The notes under the pieces were generated by a model. That model ran no database searches. It was given only the letters and a program-made list of their open reading frames with translations, and had not been told where the DNA came from. DNA of 64,000 nucleotides from Myxococcales bacterium (GTDB taxonomy: Bacteria > Myxococcota_A > Polyangia > Haliangiales > Haliangiaceae). A program made the position numbers and the translations under genes. Below, one piece after another: positions 1-11,434 of the stretch (positions are counted from its first letter, which is position 1; each line of letters begins with the position of its first letter). The stretch lies in the NCBI GenBank assembly GCA_028287135.1, contig JAQBQE010000009.1, positions 1-64,000 on the forward strand, written 5' to 3'.

Positions 1-109
1 CATCGACATCACCCGTGACCTCGAGACCGAGGATCGCGATCTTCGGCTTGGCGAACGCAGACGACGACGCCAGCGCGATCAGCGCCAGCGAGAGCAAGGC
101 TCGCTTCAT
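1..109 (-). CDS. Exported protein, N-terminal fragment (paralogue of the upstream PEGA-type protein)
   Basis: Only the first 36 codons lie in the window; the gene continues past base 1. The start at 109 gives a typical Sec signal peptide: MKR, a hydrophobic run, then an AFA cleavage site. This is followed by KPKIAILGLEV, which closely matches the first mature residues of the protein encoded just upstream (KPTVAILGLEVVD). The two genes are 11 bp apart on the same strand, so they look like a tandem duplication in one operon. By analogy the mature part should hold the same periplasmic TolB-N/CsgG-like domain, but that region is not visible. Confidence 0.7.
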   Translation of the reverse strand, partial: MKRALLSLALIALASSSAFAKPKIAILGLEVTGDVD

Positions 110-120
110 CGAGTCGGTCC

Positions 121-1371
121 TCACCAGTCGATCTGGAAGGTCGCGCCGCCACCATCGACCGACACCACCGGCGTCACCGAGAACTGACGCTTCTTGCGCG
201 CCCGATGGCCCGTCGAGGGCGGGACGGCCGCCACCGGCGCGGAGCGCTCGGAGCTACCGCGCATGAACGCGAGGATGCCACTACCGACGACGACCACGCC
301 GACGCCCACCGCGGCGTACGCAGTGTACTTGTGCTGCTTGTGCCACTTGCACGGCTCCTTGAGGAACGCCGTCACGTCCGCGTCGGCCGAGTTGCAGTCG
401 CTCGGACCGAACTTGTCACTGGTCCCCACCGGCTTGTTCGACGCCATGTTGAGCTCGTCGGCGGACGTGCCCTGCTTGTAGAACGCGAATGCCGAGTAGC
501 CCGCGAGGCCTGCGGTCGCGGCGAGCGACACGACGAACACCGGCTTCCAGATGTTGCTCTCGGACTGCGAGGTCGTGCCGGTCCTCGAGATCGTCGGGCC
601 CGGCTCCGCACCCTTGGCGCCTTCGACCAGGGTCACCGGCTGCGTCGTGGTCTCGCCGCTGCGGATCGTGACGACCACGTCAGGGCTGCGTGCGTAGCCG
701 TCGGCCTCGATCGCGAGGCGATAGCGACCTTCCTTGAGCCCGGTCAGCGTGGCCGTGCCCGAGTTGAGGTTGCCCTTCGGCTCCTCGTCGAGCAGGACGG
801 TGCCGCGCTGCGCATTCGCCTGGACGACGAGCGTGCCGAGCTCCGAGGTGCCCGTGAGATCGTTGTAGGCCTTGCGCGAGGCAGCAGCCACGGCGGCCGT
901 GTCCCTCTGCGCGATCATGAGCGGCGACTTCGCCTTCTCGAGCTTCTTCTTGCCGACGTTCAGCAGGTTGATCGTGACCGCGTAGCCGTCGGGACGCTTC
1001 TCGAGCCGGCCGTAGATCAGATAGTCCGCGCCGAGGTTCTTGCCGATCTCCGACATGCAGGCGATCGCCTCGGTGTCGCAGTTGTTGATCAGCTTCTCGT
1101 CGATCAGCTCCTTGTCGCTGCCAGTCGCGAGCTGGTACGGACCTGCGCCAGCCTTCGCACGAGAGCGCAGGCCCTCGGTGAGGTCGTGAGCCACCGCGGT
1201 CGTTGTCTGATCGATGTTGCCGCTCGCATCGACCACCTCGAGTCCGAGGATCGCGACCGTGGGCTTCCCGGCGAGCGCTGTGGAGCTGGCAAGCGCGATC
1301 AAGATCAGCGCGGACAGCAAGGTGCTCACCCAGGAGGGGAGCCGCCAACTCGACGAAAGTGCACGCGTCAT
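121..1371 (-). CDS. Exported PEGA-domain protein with C-terminal membrane segment
   Basis: 416 residues. An N-terminal signal/anchor (about 15-35, ending ALAG) is followed by a domain of about 130 residues. This domain contains a conserved Cys pair (NNCDTEAIACMSEIG) and the phrase LGADYLIYGRLEK, the pattern of periplasmic proteins that rebuild a CsgG/TolB-N-like fold. Residues about 185-250 read as a PEGA domain (VLLDEEPKGN...GTATLTGLKEGRYRLAIEADGY). Two hydrophobic helices follow (about 275-295 and 350-370), with a basic tail. Such proteins are frequent in Myxococcota and are thought to work at the envelope; no enzymatic motif is visible. It probably forms an operon with the paralogue that starts 11 bp downstream. 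The role is inferred only. Confidence 0.7.
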   Translation of the reverse strand: MTRALSSSWRLPSWVSTLLSALILIALASSTALAGKPTVAILGLEVVDASGNIDQTTTAVAHDLTEGLRSRAKAGAGPYQLATGSDKELIDEKLINNCDTEAIACMSEIGKNLGADYLIYGRLEKRPDGYAVTINLLNVGKKKLEKAKSPLMIAQRDTAAVAAASRKAYNDLTGTSELGTLVVQANAQRGTVLLDEEPKGNLNSGTATLTGLKEGRYRLAIEADGYARSPDVVVTIRSGETTTQPVTLVEGAKGAEPGPTISRTGTTSQSESNIWKPVFVVSLAATAGLAGYSAFAFYKQGTSADELNMASNKPVGTSDKFGPSDCNSADADVTAFLKEPCKWHKQHKYTAYAAVGVGVVVVGSGILAFMRGSSERSAPVAAVPPSTGHRARKKRQFSVTPVVSVDGGGATFQIDW

Positions 1372-1468
1372 TGGGACCTCGAAGAACTAGTATACACAGT
1401 CCGTTCGCCGGCAGAACGTCTGGTGGCTTGCTGGAATCGGGCGGGTTACGGTGTAGGCGACTCCCCCC

Positions 1469-2986
1469 ATGCGCACCCTGTCGGCGCGGATCCTCCTCGG
1501 CTTTGCCGCGCTCACGCTCACGTTCGGTGTGATCACGGCCTCGGTGGTGTTCCAGATGACCAAGGTCGAGGACCAGGTCATCCTGATCGGGAAGGGCTAC
1601 GTACCGTTCGCGCTCGCCAGCAAGGACCTGGCCCGGCGGCAGGATGACTTACGTAACTACCTGGAGGAGCGGCTCAGCGACGAGTCCAACGCCCAGGTTG
1701 CCAGGATGGCGCTGACCCGGGCGCGCAACAACCGCGACCGGGAGCTCAAGACCACCCGCCAGATCCTCGACTCCGTGGTCAAGCTGGTCGAGGTCGATCC
1801 CCGGCAGTTCTCGGTCACCCGCCCCCGCCTGGAGGCCCTCGAGCGCGCGGTCACCGCGATCGCCCCGCTCTACGACGACCTCCTCGCATCCCCCCCGCTC
1901 GGCCCTCCCACCGGCTGGGACGACAAGCAGAAGATCGCGGCCGACTCCCTCCGCAAGCTCCGGATCGAGGAGCGCAAGCTGATGGTGCGTGCGAACGAGC
2001 TGTCGGAGCAGCTCGACGGCTACGTGGCCGACACGACGCTGGCACTCGAGCAGAACGAGCACAGCTTGCGCTTGTTCACGATCTATCTCGGGCTCGCCGC
2101 CGTGCTGCTCGGACTCGTGATCACGGTATGGGTCGTGATCGCGCTGCGTCCGCTGCGCCGGCTGCGCGACGGTGCACGGCGGATCGCCGCCGGTGATTAC
2201 GCGAGCCGGATCCCGGAGCGCGGCCCCGCCGAGGTCTCCGATCTCGCACGCGAGTTCAACTCGATGGGGCGCGCCGTCGAGGAGCGCGAGCGCGAGCTCG
2301 TGCGTTCGGAGCGCCTCGCGGCGGTCGGCAAGATGGCGGCGATGATCACTCACGAGGTGCGTAATCCCCTGTCCTCGATCGGCCTCAATACGGAGCTGCT
2401 CGAGGACGAGCTGACCGAGGTGCCCAACGCCGACGAGGCGCGCGGCCTGTGTCGCTCGATCCATCGTGAGGTCGATCGCCTGACCGCGATCACCGAGGAG
2501 TACCTCGCGTTCGCGCGCCTGCCGAAGCCCAAGGTCGCGCAGGAATCGATCAATGTGATGGTCAACGCGCTCGCCTCGTTCGTGCGGGAGGACCTCGCCG
2601 TGAAGCAGGTCAAGCTGACCACCGAGCTCGCCCCCGAGGACCCGCACGGCCTGATCGATGCTGGTCAGATCCGGCAATGCTTGATCAACCTGGTCCGCAA
2701 CGCCTCCGAGGCGGTCGCCGCCAAGGGCGGAGGACGGGTGACGCTGCGCACCCGCCGGGACGGGGACCGGGTCGCGATCGAGGTCGAGGACGACGGGATC
2801 GGCATCCCGCCGGACCTCCTGCCTCGCCTGTTCGACCCGTTCTTCTCGACCAAGGACAGCGGAAGTGGCCTCGGGCTCGCCCTGACCCAGCAGATCGTGC
2901 GCGACCACGGTGGTGACCTCGACGTCACCAGCACGGTCGGTCGAGGTACCACCTTCACCGTGCGGGTCCCTGGCGCCCGGGGGTGA
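1469..2986 (+). CDS. Membrane sensor histidine kinase (HAMP-HisKA-HATPase)
   Basis: 505 residues. TM1 lies at about 8-28, followed by a periplasmic helical sensor region rich in Glu/Arg (about 35-195), TM2 at about 200-222 and then a HAMP linker (LRRLRDGARRIAAGDYASRI). The HisKA phospho-acceptor is His295 in ITHEVRNPLSS. The catalytic domain shows an N box (NLVRNASEA), a G1 box (DDGIGIP), an F box (FDPFFSTK) and a G2 box (GSGLGLA). All residues needed for autophosphorylation are present. The next gene, 48 bp on, is a PilZ-receiver protein that may be its partner. No DNA-binding regulator is adjacent. The ligand is unknown. Confidence 0.92.
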   Translation: MRTLSARILLGFAALTLTFGVITASVVFQMTKVEDQVILIGKGYVPFALASKDLARRQDDLRNYLEERLSDESNAQVARMALTRARNNRDRELKTTRQILDSVVKLVEVDPRQFSVTRPRLEALERAVTAIAPLYDDLLASPPLGPPTGWDDKQKIAADSLRKLRIEERKLMVRANELSEQLDGYVADTTLALEQNEHSLRLFTIYLGLAAVLLGLVITVWVVIALRPLRRLRDGARRIAAGDYASRIPERGPAEVSDLAREFNSMGRAVEERERELVRSERLAAVGKMAAMITHEVRNPLSSIGLNTELLEDELTEVPNADEARGLCRSIHREVDRLTAITEEYLAFARLPKPKVAQESINVMVNALASFVREDLAVKQVKLTTELAPEDPHGLIDAGQIRQCLINLVRNASEAVAAKGGGRVTLRTRRDGDRVAIEVEDDGIGIPPDLLPRLFDPFFSTKDSGSGLGLALTQQIVRDHGGDLDVTSTVGRGTTFTVRVPGARG

Positions 2987-3034
2987 TGCATCTCTTGCGA
3001 TCCCGGCAGCCCCGAGGGATCATGTGCGCGCTAG

Positions 3035-3772
3035 ATGTCCGACGACGAGAAACGGCGCGACAACCGCGAGCCAGTCACGCTGTTCGTCGAGTACGAAGGC
3101 GCCGACGACCTCGTCGGTGACTTCACCGAGAACCTGTCGAGCGGAGGCACGTTCGTCGCCACCAACCGCGAGCTGCCGATCGGCACGCGCGTCCAGCTCG
3201 TCCTCAGCTTCCCGGGCCTGCTCGAGCCGATCGCGATCGAGGGCGTGGTCCGCTGGAAGCGCGCCGCCCCCAGCGCCGAAGGCGATGCCGGTGCCGGGAT
3301 CGAGTTCGAGCCCGGGCCCGCACGCGATGCGCTCGCGGTCGTGATCGAGAAGGTCCGGGTCCGCGACCCGAAGACCGTGTCCCGGCTGTTCCGCGTCCTC
3401 GTTGTCGAGGACAACAAGCACGTCGCGCAGCTGATCACCGAGGGCCTGCGCGGGTCGGCCCGCCGCGACTTCGGCGGCGTCTCGTTCGTGTTCCGCTCCG
3501 CCGAGGATGGCCGCGCCGCGGTCGAGATCCTGCGCCGCGAGAAGTTCGACGCGCTGATCATCGACGTCTATCTGCCGATCCTCGATGGTCCGCGCGTGAT
3601 CCAGCAGGCTCGCGGCGAGCTCGGGCTCAGCGAGCTGCCGATCATCGCGGTCTCCGCCGGCGGCGAGTCCGCGCGTCGCTCCGCGCTCGACGCCGGCGCG
3701 AACATCTTCCTCGACAAGCCGATGCGACTGCGCCAGGTGATCGACACCATGCAGCGCCTGCTCGGCAGCTAG
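3035..3772 (+). CDS. PilZ domain-response regulator receiver protein
   Basis: 245 residues in two domains. Residues about 5-110 are PilZ: the RxxxR motif (RRDNR) near the N terminus and NLSSGG (the D/NxSxxG motif) match the c-di-GMP binding consensus. Residues about 119-245 are a CheY-like receiver, with acidic pocket VVEDN, phospho-acceptor Asp177 in ALIIDVYLP, and the conserved Lys in FLDKPM. There is no output domain beyond PilZ, so phosphorylation and c-di-GMP may be read by the same small protein. The upstream kinase is a plausible phosphodonor. PilZ-REC fusions occur in myxobacteria, but the function of this one is unknown. Confidence 0.88.
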   Translation: MSDDEKRRDNREPVTLFVEYEGADDLVGDFTENLSSGGTFVATNRELPIGTRVQLVLSFPGLLEPIAIEGVVRWKRAAPSAEGDAGAGIEFEPGPARDALAVVIEKVRVRDPKTVSRLFRVLVVEDNKHVAQLITEGLRGSARRDFGGVSFVFRSAEDGRAAVEILRREKFDALIIDVYLPILDGPRVIQQARGELGLSELPIIAVSAGGESARRSALDAGANIFLDKPMRLRQVIDTMQRLLGS

Positions 3773-3780
3773 CGCGTTCG

Positions 3781-6567
<2,787 letters not shown>

Positions 6568-6630
6568 TCCCTCGAATCTGTGCGACGGACCTACCCCTGT
6601 CAAACCCCACCTTGATGCTATCTTCCTGAG

Positions 6631-7137
6631 GTGGCAGAGGTCTCGAAGGAAGCAGCGGAGAGCACCCAGGGGCTCTACACATCCTTCGACGCGTTCCTCA
6701 AGCAGGCGATCCGCGAGTACTACGACCGCGGATGGACGACCCGGAGAGGGAACTTCATCGCCCTCCTGATCGCCTCGGGAACGACGTCGTTTGCGATGGC
6801 CAAGGATTCGATCGTCGATGGCTCGGGCACGAAGAAGGTCGCGATCGGCGCCGGCCTGATGCTCGCGCTCCGGATCGGGCTCAAGTACGCGATCGGCGGA
6901 CCGCTCGGCCTCGTGCTGTCCGTCGCTGCCGGCGCGTCGATGGTGTCGTACTTCGTGCGGAACCAGAAGGACATCGTCAAGAAGGTCGGCGTCTACAAGA
7001 CGCTGATCGCGGATCAGCACCGGCGCTACGACGAGGTTCAGGCGGGTTGGCGGGATGGCAAGTATCAGGTCATCGATCGCAACCTCATGATCGATGGACT
7101 GATGAAGCAGTTCATCACCCAAGTCGACGAGGCGTGA
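6631..7137 (+). CDS. Small membrane protein of unknown function
   Basis: 168 residues from a GTG. Two or three hydrophobic segments are visible (about 45-60, 73-90 and 92-108), flanked by amphipathic, charged ends (N-terminal AESTQGLYTSFDAFLKQA, C-terminal VYKTLIADQHRRYDEVQAGW). No recognised family. A TATCTT hexamer ends 7 bp before the GTG, so the message may be nearly leaderless. It is divergent from the TPR peptidase gene (63 bp) and its stop overlaps the next start (GTGA), so it is translationally coupled to the 293-residue exported protein. Confidence 0.72.
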   Translation: MAEVSKEAAESTQGLYTSFDAFLKQAIREYYDRGWTTRRGNFIALLIASGTTSFAMAKDSIVDGSGTKKVAIGAGLMLALRIGLKYAIGGPLGLVLSVAAGASMVSYFVRNQKDIVKKVGVYKTLIADQHRRYDEVQAGWRDGKYQVIDRNLMIDGLMKQFITQVDEA

Positions 7138-8015
7138 GATCCAGTTCGCTCGGCGTCCTGTGCACGCTCCTCGTCCTGAGCGCCAGCGCGGCGGCGGACC
7201 GGAGGCGTCCGCGCCCGAAGCCCGACAAGGCCGGGAAGGCTGACAGGAAGGCTCCGGAGCCCGCTCCCACCCCGGAACCGGCGCCCGCGCCGCCAGCGGT
7301 GCCTTCGCCGCAGCCCGCGATCAAGCCTGCGGCGGATCCGGGTGGACCGCCGCCTCCGGAGAAGCGCCGGATGGTCGGCATCCTCGACGTGCGGGTCGAC
7401 GGCGTGCCCGACGAGGTCAAGATCGCGTTCGAGCGTGGTCTCGAGGAGCAGCTCGACACCAAGGTCTACTGGCTCTCGAGTCGCGCGCAGATGCACGATC
7501 GGATGAAGTTCTCGACCCGATGGACCGAGGGCTGCCTCGTCGGCAGCTGCCTCGCCGAGTTGCGCGCGCAGACCAGCGCGGAGCTCGTCCTGCTCGCGGC
7601 CTTCAACGGCTCGGGCACGAGCTTTGGCCACGTCGTCACCATCGTCCGCACCGACAACGGCCGCGTCCTGTCGCAGGAGTCCGGACGCTGCGAGGTCTGC
7701 ACGGTGCAAGAGGCGATGACCGAAGCAACGCTCGCCACGCTGCAACTTCTCAACGCGGTGCCCGACAAGCTGCCCGACGAGGCCGGCGATCAGAGCGTCG
7801 CGATGGATCTCGTGACCTCCGCCTCGCGCGCCCGGCTCGCGGACGCACATCGCGACATCCGGCGGCGCGGCATCGCCATGACGCTGATCGGGCTCGCGGT
7901 TGCCGGTGGCGGGCTCGCGACCTACCTGATCACGGACAAGCCCGACTATGCGCTCGCGGTCACCGCGGCCGGCGGCGGTCTGCTGCTCGGCGGTGTGGTC
8001 GTGCTCACCTTCTGA
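7134..8015 (+). CDS. Exported protein of the Cys-pair/TolB-N-like type with C-terminal TM segments
   Basis: 293 residues from a GTG that overlaps the previous stop by 4 bases; this start is immediately followed by a signal peptide (MRSSSLGVLCTLLVLSASA). A Pro/Ala/Glu-rich linker (about 25-70) leads to a folded domain beginning RRMVGILDVRVDG. That domain has paired cysteines (EGCLVGSCLAELRAQ and GRCEVCTVQE) and ends in two hydrophobic helices (about 245-290). The layout matches the 416-residue protein at the left edge of the window (signal, a GCxx-C-L domain, then C-terminal TMs) without its PEGA module. Function unknown; probably an envelope protein. Confidence 0.72.
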   Translation: MRSSSLGVLCTLLVLSASAAADRRRPRPKPDKAGKADRKAPEPAPTPEPAPAPPAVPSPQPAIKPAADPGGPPPPEKRRMVGILDVRVDGVPDEVKIAFERGLEEQLDTKVYWLSSRAQMHDRMKFSTRWTEGCLVGSCLAELRAQTSAELVLLAAFNGSGTSFGHVVTIVRTDNGRVLSQESGRCEVCTVQEAMTEATLATLQLLNAVPDKLPDEAGDQSVAMDLVTSASRARLADAHRDIRRRGIAMTLIGLAVAGGGLATYLITDKPDYALAVTAAGGGLLLGGVVVLTF

Positions 8016-8044
8016 ATCGTCGACCGGTGCTACGGTCCGGGGCC

Positions 8045-9949
8045 ATGAGCCGCCCCGCCCTGCTCCTCGCGCTCGTCACGGCATCGACGCTGGCCGCCTG
8101 CGAGGACGCTCCAGCGACGACGGCGCTGTTCGCCGTCCCGGGCGCGTCGGCGCCGGGCGAGTTCTACGACCTCCCGTATCCGAACGATCTGCGTCGCCAT
8201 GACGACGGCCGGCTCGACCTGTCGCTGTTTCCGACCAACAGCCTGATCGTCGATCAGATCCGCGCGGCCGCCGAGACCCTCGACGGCTTCGGCCTCAATG
8301 CGGCGATCTACGCTCGCTTCGATGGCGCTCTGGATCCGGCGAGCCTCCCCGATGCCGCGGCCTCGATCACCGAGGATGCCGCCGTCTACCTCGTCGATGT
8401 CGATCCGGACTCCCCCGAACGCGGCACCAGGACGCCGATCGTCGTGTCGTTCGGAGCGACGTCCTACCAGACGCTCGGCGGGAACCACCTCGTGGCGCGG
8501 CCCTATCCCGGGTTTCCCCTCCACGAGGGCACGACCTACGCACTCGTGATCACCCGACGCGTGACGGATGCGAACGGGAACGCGGTCGTCGCCTCGCCCG
8601 AGCTCGCCAGCGTCGTCGGCAGTGGCGGCGAGACCGCGATCCTGCATGCGCGCGAGGTCTATCAGCCGCTGTTCGATCTGCTCGACGAGGCCGGTGGCGA
8701 CGAGCGCGCTGATCTCGTGTCCGCGGCCGTGTTCACCACGCAGCACGCGACCCACGTGGCGCCGGCGCTCCGCAAGGCGATCTTTGCCGCGGCCGGCCCG
8801 GTCGCGACCGACGTCATGCAGACCGACGCGAATGCGACGTACGCGCTGTATCGCGGCACGTACACCGCCCCGAACTTCCAGGCCGGCGACGTCCCGTATC
8901 GCACGCCACCGAGCGGCGAGATCAAGATCGGCAGTGATGGTGCGGCTCTCGTCCAGCGCACGGAGACGATGCGGTTTGCGCTGTCGGTCCCCGTGGGCAC
9001 GGTTCCCGCCGCGGGCTGGCCGATCGCGATCTACTCGCACGGCACCGGCGGTGGCTACGCCTCGTTCGTCTCCGACGGTACCGCCGCACTGCTCGCACGC
9101 GAGGGTATCGCGGTGATCTCGACGGACCAGGTGCTCCATGGTCCTCGCAACCCGGGCGGCAACCCCGAGCTCGACTTCTTCAACTTCGGCAACGCCTACG
9201 CGGCGCGCGACAACGCGCTGCAGGGCTTTGCGGATGCGTTCTCGCAGCTGCGTCTCGCGCACGGCCTGTCCATCGTCGACGGTGCGCGCACGCACCGCTT
9301 CGACCCGGCGAAGGTCTACTTCTTCGGCCACTCGCAAGGCGGCCTGACCGGACCGGGCTTCATCGCGTTCGAGCCGTCGGTCTCGGGCGCCGTGCTGTCG
9401 GGGACCGCCGGGCTCCTCTACTTGAACCTGCTGCACAAGACCAAGCCGCTCGACATCCCGTCCCTGGTCGAGACCTTCCTGCGCGACAACCCGGTCGACC
9501 AGAACAATCCATCGCTCGCACTCCTGCAGATGTGGATCGAGCGCTCCGACAGCATCAACTACGCACCCCTGATGGTTCGCGAGCCCGTGCTCGGACCGAC
9601 GGGAACGCGGCTCGCTCCGCGCAACATCTTCCAGACCGAGGGCTTCACCGATACGTACTCACCGAACATCGGGATCGAGGCGTTCGCGACCGCACTCGGC
9701 GGCGACATCGTGACGTTGCCCGATACCAGGCCGTTCGAAGGACTCGCGTTGCGCGGGCGCACGCCGAAGGCTGCACCGATCAGCGGTAACCTCAACGGTG
9801 CCACCGCCGTGCTCGGCCAGTACAACCAGGAGGCGGGATCCGACGGACACTTCGTCGTGTTCGACATCCAGGCCGCGGCCCAGCAGGCGGCGAAGTTCCT
9901 CGGCACGCTCTCGCGTAGCGGCACGGCCACCGTCGTCCCGGCACAGTGA
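8045..9949 (+). CDS. Lipase/esterase-like lipoprotein (alpha/beta hydrolase)
   Basis: 634 residues. The lipobox is LAAC near residue 19, so the protein is predicted to be an outer-membrane or surface lipoprotein. The N-terminal half contains PYPNDLRR followed by DGRLDLSLFP, as in the N-terminal domain of bacterial virulence-factor/VolA-type extracellular lipases. The C-terminal half is an alpha/beta hydrolase: an oxyanion-type SHGTGGG, the nucleophile Ser430 in GHSQGG, a candidate acid in TEGFTDTYSP and a candidate His in GSDGHFVVF. It probably hydrolyses lipids or esters outside the cell. A TACGGT hexamer lies 8 bp upstream of the ATG. Substrate specificity cannot be read. Confidence 0.8.
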   Translation: MSRPALLLALVTASTLAACEDAPATTALFAVPGASAPGEFYDLPYPNDLRRHDDGRLDLSLFPTNSLIVDQIRAAAETLDGFGLNAAIYARFDGALDPASLPDAAASITEDAAVYLVDVDPDSPERGTRTPIVVSFGATSYQTLGGNHLVARPYPGFPLHEGTTYALVITRRVTDANGNAVVASPELASVVGSGGETAILHAREVYQPLFDLLDEAGGDERADLVSAAVFTTQHATHVAPALRKAIFAAAGPVATDVMQTDANATYALYRGTYTAPNFQAGDVPYRTPPSGEIKIGSDGAALVQRTETMRFALSVPVGTVPAAGWPIAIYSHGTGGGYASFVSDGTAALLAREGIAVISTDQVLHGPRNPGGNPELDFFNFGNAYAARDNALQGFADAFSQLRLAHGLSIVDGARTHRFDPAKVYFFGHSQGGLTGPGFIAFEPSVSGAVLSGTAGLLYLNLLHKTKPLDIPSLVETFLRDNPVDQNNPSLALLQMWIERSDSINYAPLMVREPVLGPTGTRLAPRNIFQTEGFTDTYSPNIGIEAFATALGGDIVTLPDTRPFEGLALRGRTPKAAPISGNLNGATAVLGQYNQEAGSDGHFVVFDIQAAAQQAAKFLGTLSRSGTATVVPAQ

Positions 9950-10020
9950 ACCCTCTGTGCGCAGGCCGCACGGTTGATTCTCGTACGCCGGTCGGTCGAG
10001 GCTTTGCATCGATCGCCGGC

Positions 10021-10587
10021 ATGAAACCCCAGCCCGCGACGCAACCTTCCTCCATCGAGGACGAGCGACGGATGGCCGCACGCCGTGCGCGCCGGCGATC
10101 CGTGCTCGGCGTGATCGGATTCGCCGCTCTCAGCTACGGTGCAGCCGCGATCGGAACGCTCGCGATGCGCGGCCGCGGCCGGCCCAAGGGGCTGTGGTAC
10201 CGCCTGTTGCGCAAGCCGTCGTACCAGCCACCGGCGGCGGTGTTCGGCCCGGTATGGACGATCCTGTACGGCACGATCGCGTACTCTGGCTGGAAGATCT
10301 GGAAGGCGGAGCGCTCCACCGCTCGCACGGCCGCGCTCGGGATGTGGGGTGTCCAGCTCGTGCTCAACGGCGCATGGACGCCGCTGTTCTTCGGAGCACG
10401 CCGGCCGCGGCTCGCGCTCCTCGACATCATCGCGCTCGATCTCGCTGCCGCCGGCTACACCGCGGTCGCGCGCAGGGTCGATGTCCCGGCTGCGCGCGCC
10501 GTGGTGCCGTACCTCGGGTGGCTCGGGTTCGCGACGGTGCTCAACAGCCGGATCGTCGCCGAGACTCCGTCTGCGTTACTGCGCTGA
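10021..10587 (+). CDS. tspO: TspO/MBR family membrane protein
   Basis: 188 residues from the ATG at 10021; earlier in-frame ATGs add a tail that is not membrane-like. Five hydrophobic segments are present. Family hallmarks are the first-loop KPSYQPPAAVFGPVWT followed by LYG, and the later VQLVLNGAWTPLFFG, matching the Trp-rich cholesterol/porphyrin-binding pocket of TspO. Bacterial TspO binds or degrades porphyrins and modulates stress responses. The N terminus (about 1-30) is unusually basic (RRMAARRARRR). The preceding gene ends 71 bp upstream; no operon partner is obvious. Confidence 0.88.
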   Translation: MKPQPATQPSSIEDERRMAARRARRRSVLGVIGFAALSYGAAAIGTLAMRGRGRPKGLWYRLLRKPSYQPPAAVFGPVWTILYGTIAYSGWKIWKAERSTARTAALGMWGVQLVLNGAWTPLFFGARRPRLALLDIIALDLAAAGYTAVARRVDVPAARAVVPYLGWLGFATVLNSRIVAETPSALLR

Positions 10588-10809
10588 GCGATCGTGGTCG
10601 CTACTCGACGTCGCCGCCCTCGACCGTCGATGTCGACTACCTCGTGCTCGCGGCCCAGCTCACCCGCCGACGTCATCCTGTCCGAAGTCTCGCGGTGATC
10701 CGCCTGGCCCGGTGGCCACTTCGCAAAGCGCTTGCATCGCGGGACCCTCGAAGCTAAAGGTTGTCGGCTCGCACTGCGACTAACCGCGTCTGCGCGTGAG
10801 GACTCGCAT

Positions 10810-11301
10810 ATGACCAAGCGCCTCGACCACCTCGTCATGACACCTGCGCGAGCGATCCTGCTCGCGATCGCGATGCCGTTTGCTGTCGTGGCGTTCTTGA
10901 TTGGACTGTTCGGCACGCTGTTTGGCGCAGTCACGAGCGGGACCTTCACGCTCTCGACCGTCCCACCTGCGCGGGTCATGCTGATGGTGATCGGAATGGT
11001 CGCGATCGCGGCGATCGTTTATCTGAAGCGCGGGGCTGGCAAGCTCGGCCGCGTGCTCGTCAACCGCCGCGACGAGGTCGCGACCGTCGAGCTGGTTCGC
11101 ATCAAGGTAGCGAAGGTCGGGCTCGGCACCTCGGTGGGCCAGATCGTGCTCAAGGACGCCAGCGGAAGGCCGCTCGCACAGGCGATGGTGAATGACACCA
11201 AGCGCTTCGGCGAGATCAAGGCGATCCTCGGCGAGCAGGTGCCCAGGGCCACGTTCGTGGAGTCGGAGCACGTCGCACGCGTCCACGTTGACATGGCGTG
11301 A
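10810..11301 (+). CDS. Two-TM membrane protein of unknown function
   Basis: 163 residues. The start is supported by a GAGGA Shine-Dalgarno 7 bases upstream. Two hydrophobic helices (about 15-40 and 55-75) are followed by a soluble tail of about 85 residues rich in beta-type sequence (VATVELVRIKVAKVGLGTSVGQ). The tail resembles a small cytoplasmic domain on a membrane anchor. No family recognised. It stands alone, 133 bp before the convergent sigma-54 activator gene. Confidence 0.6.
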   Translation: MTKRLDHLVMTPARAILLAIAMPFAVVAFLIGLFGTLFGAVTSGTFTLSTVPPARVMLMVIGMVAIAAIVYLKRGAGKLGRVLVNRRDEVATVELVRIKVAKVGLGTSVGQIVLKDASGRPLAQAMVNDTKRFGEIKAILGEQVPRATFVESEHVARVHVDMA

Positions 11302-11434
11302 CCCGAGGTGCTCGCGTCGCGTGCGCGTGCGTCTGTCCGAGCCTCAGGCGGCACGGCGCTGTTTGTAGGTTCGCTCCGCTTCGGCGGTGCAGCCGTTCGC
11401 GGTCGCGACGTCGTCGATCCAGTTCTGAACCGAT

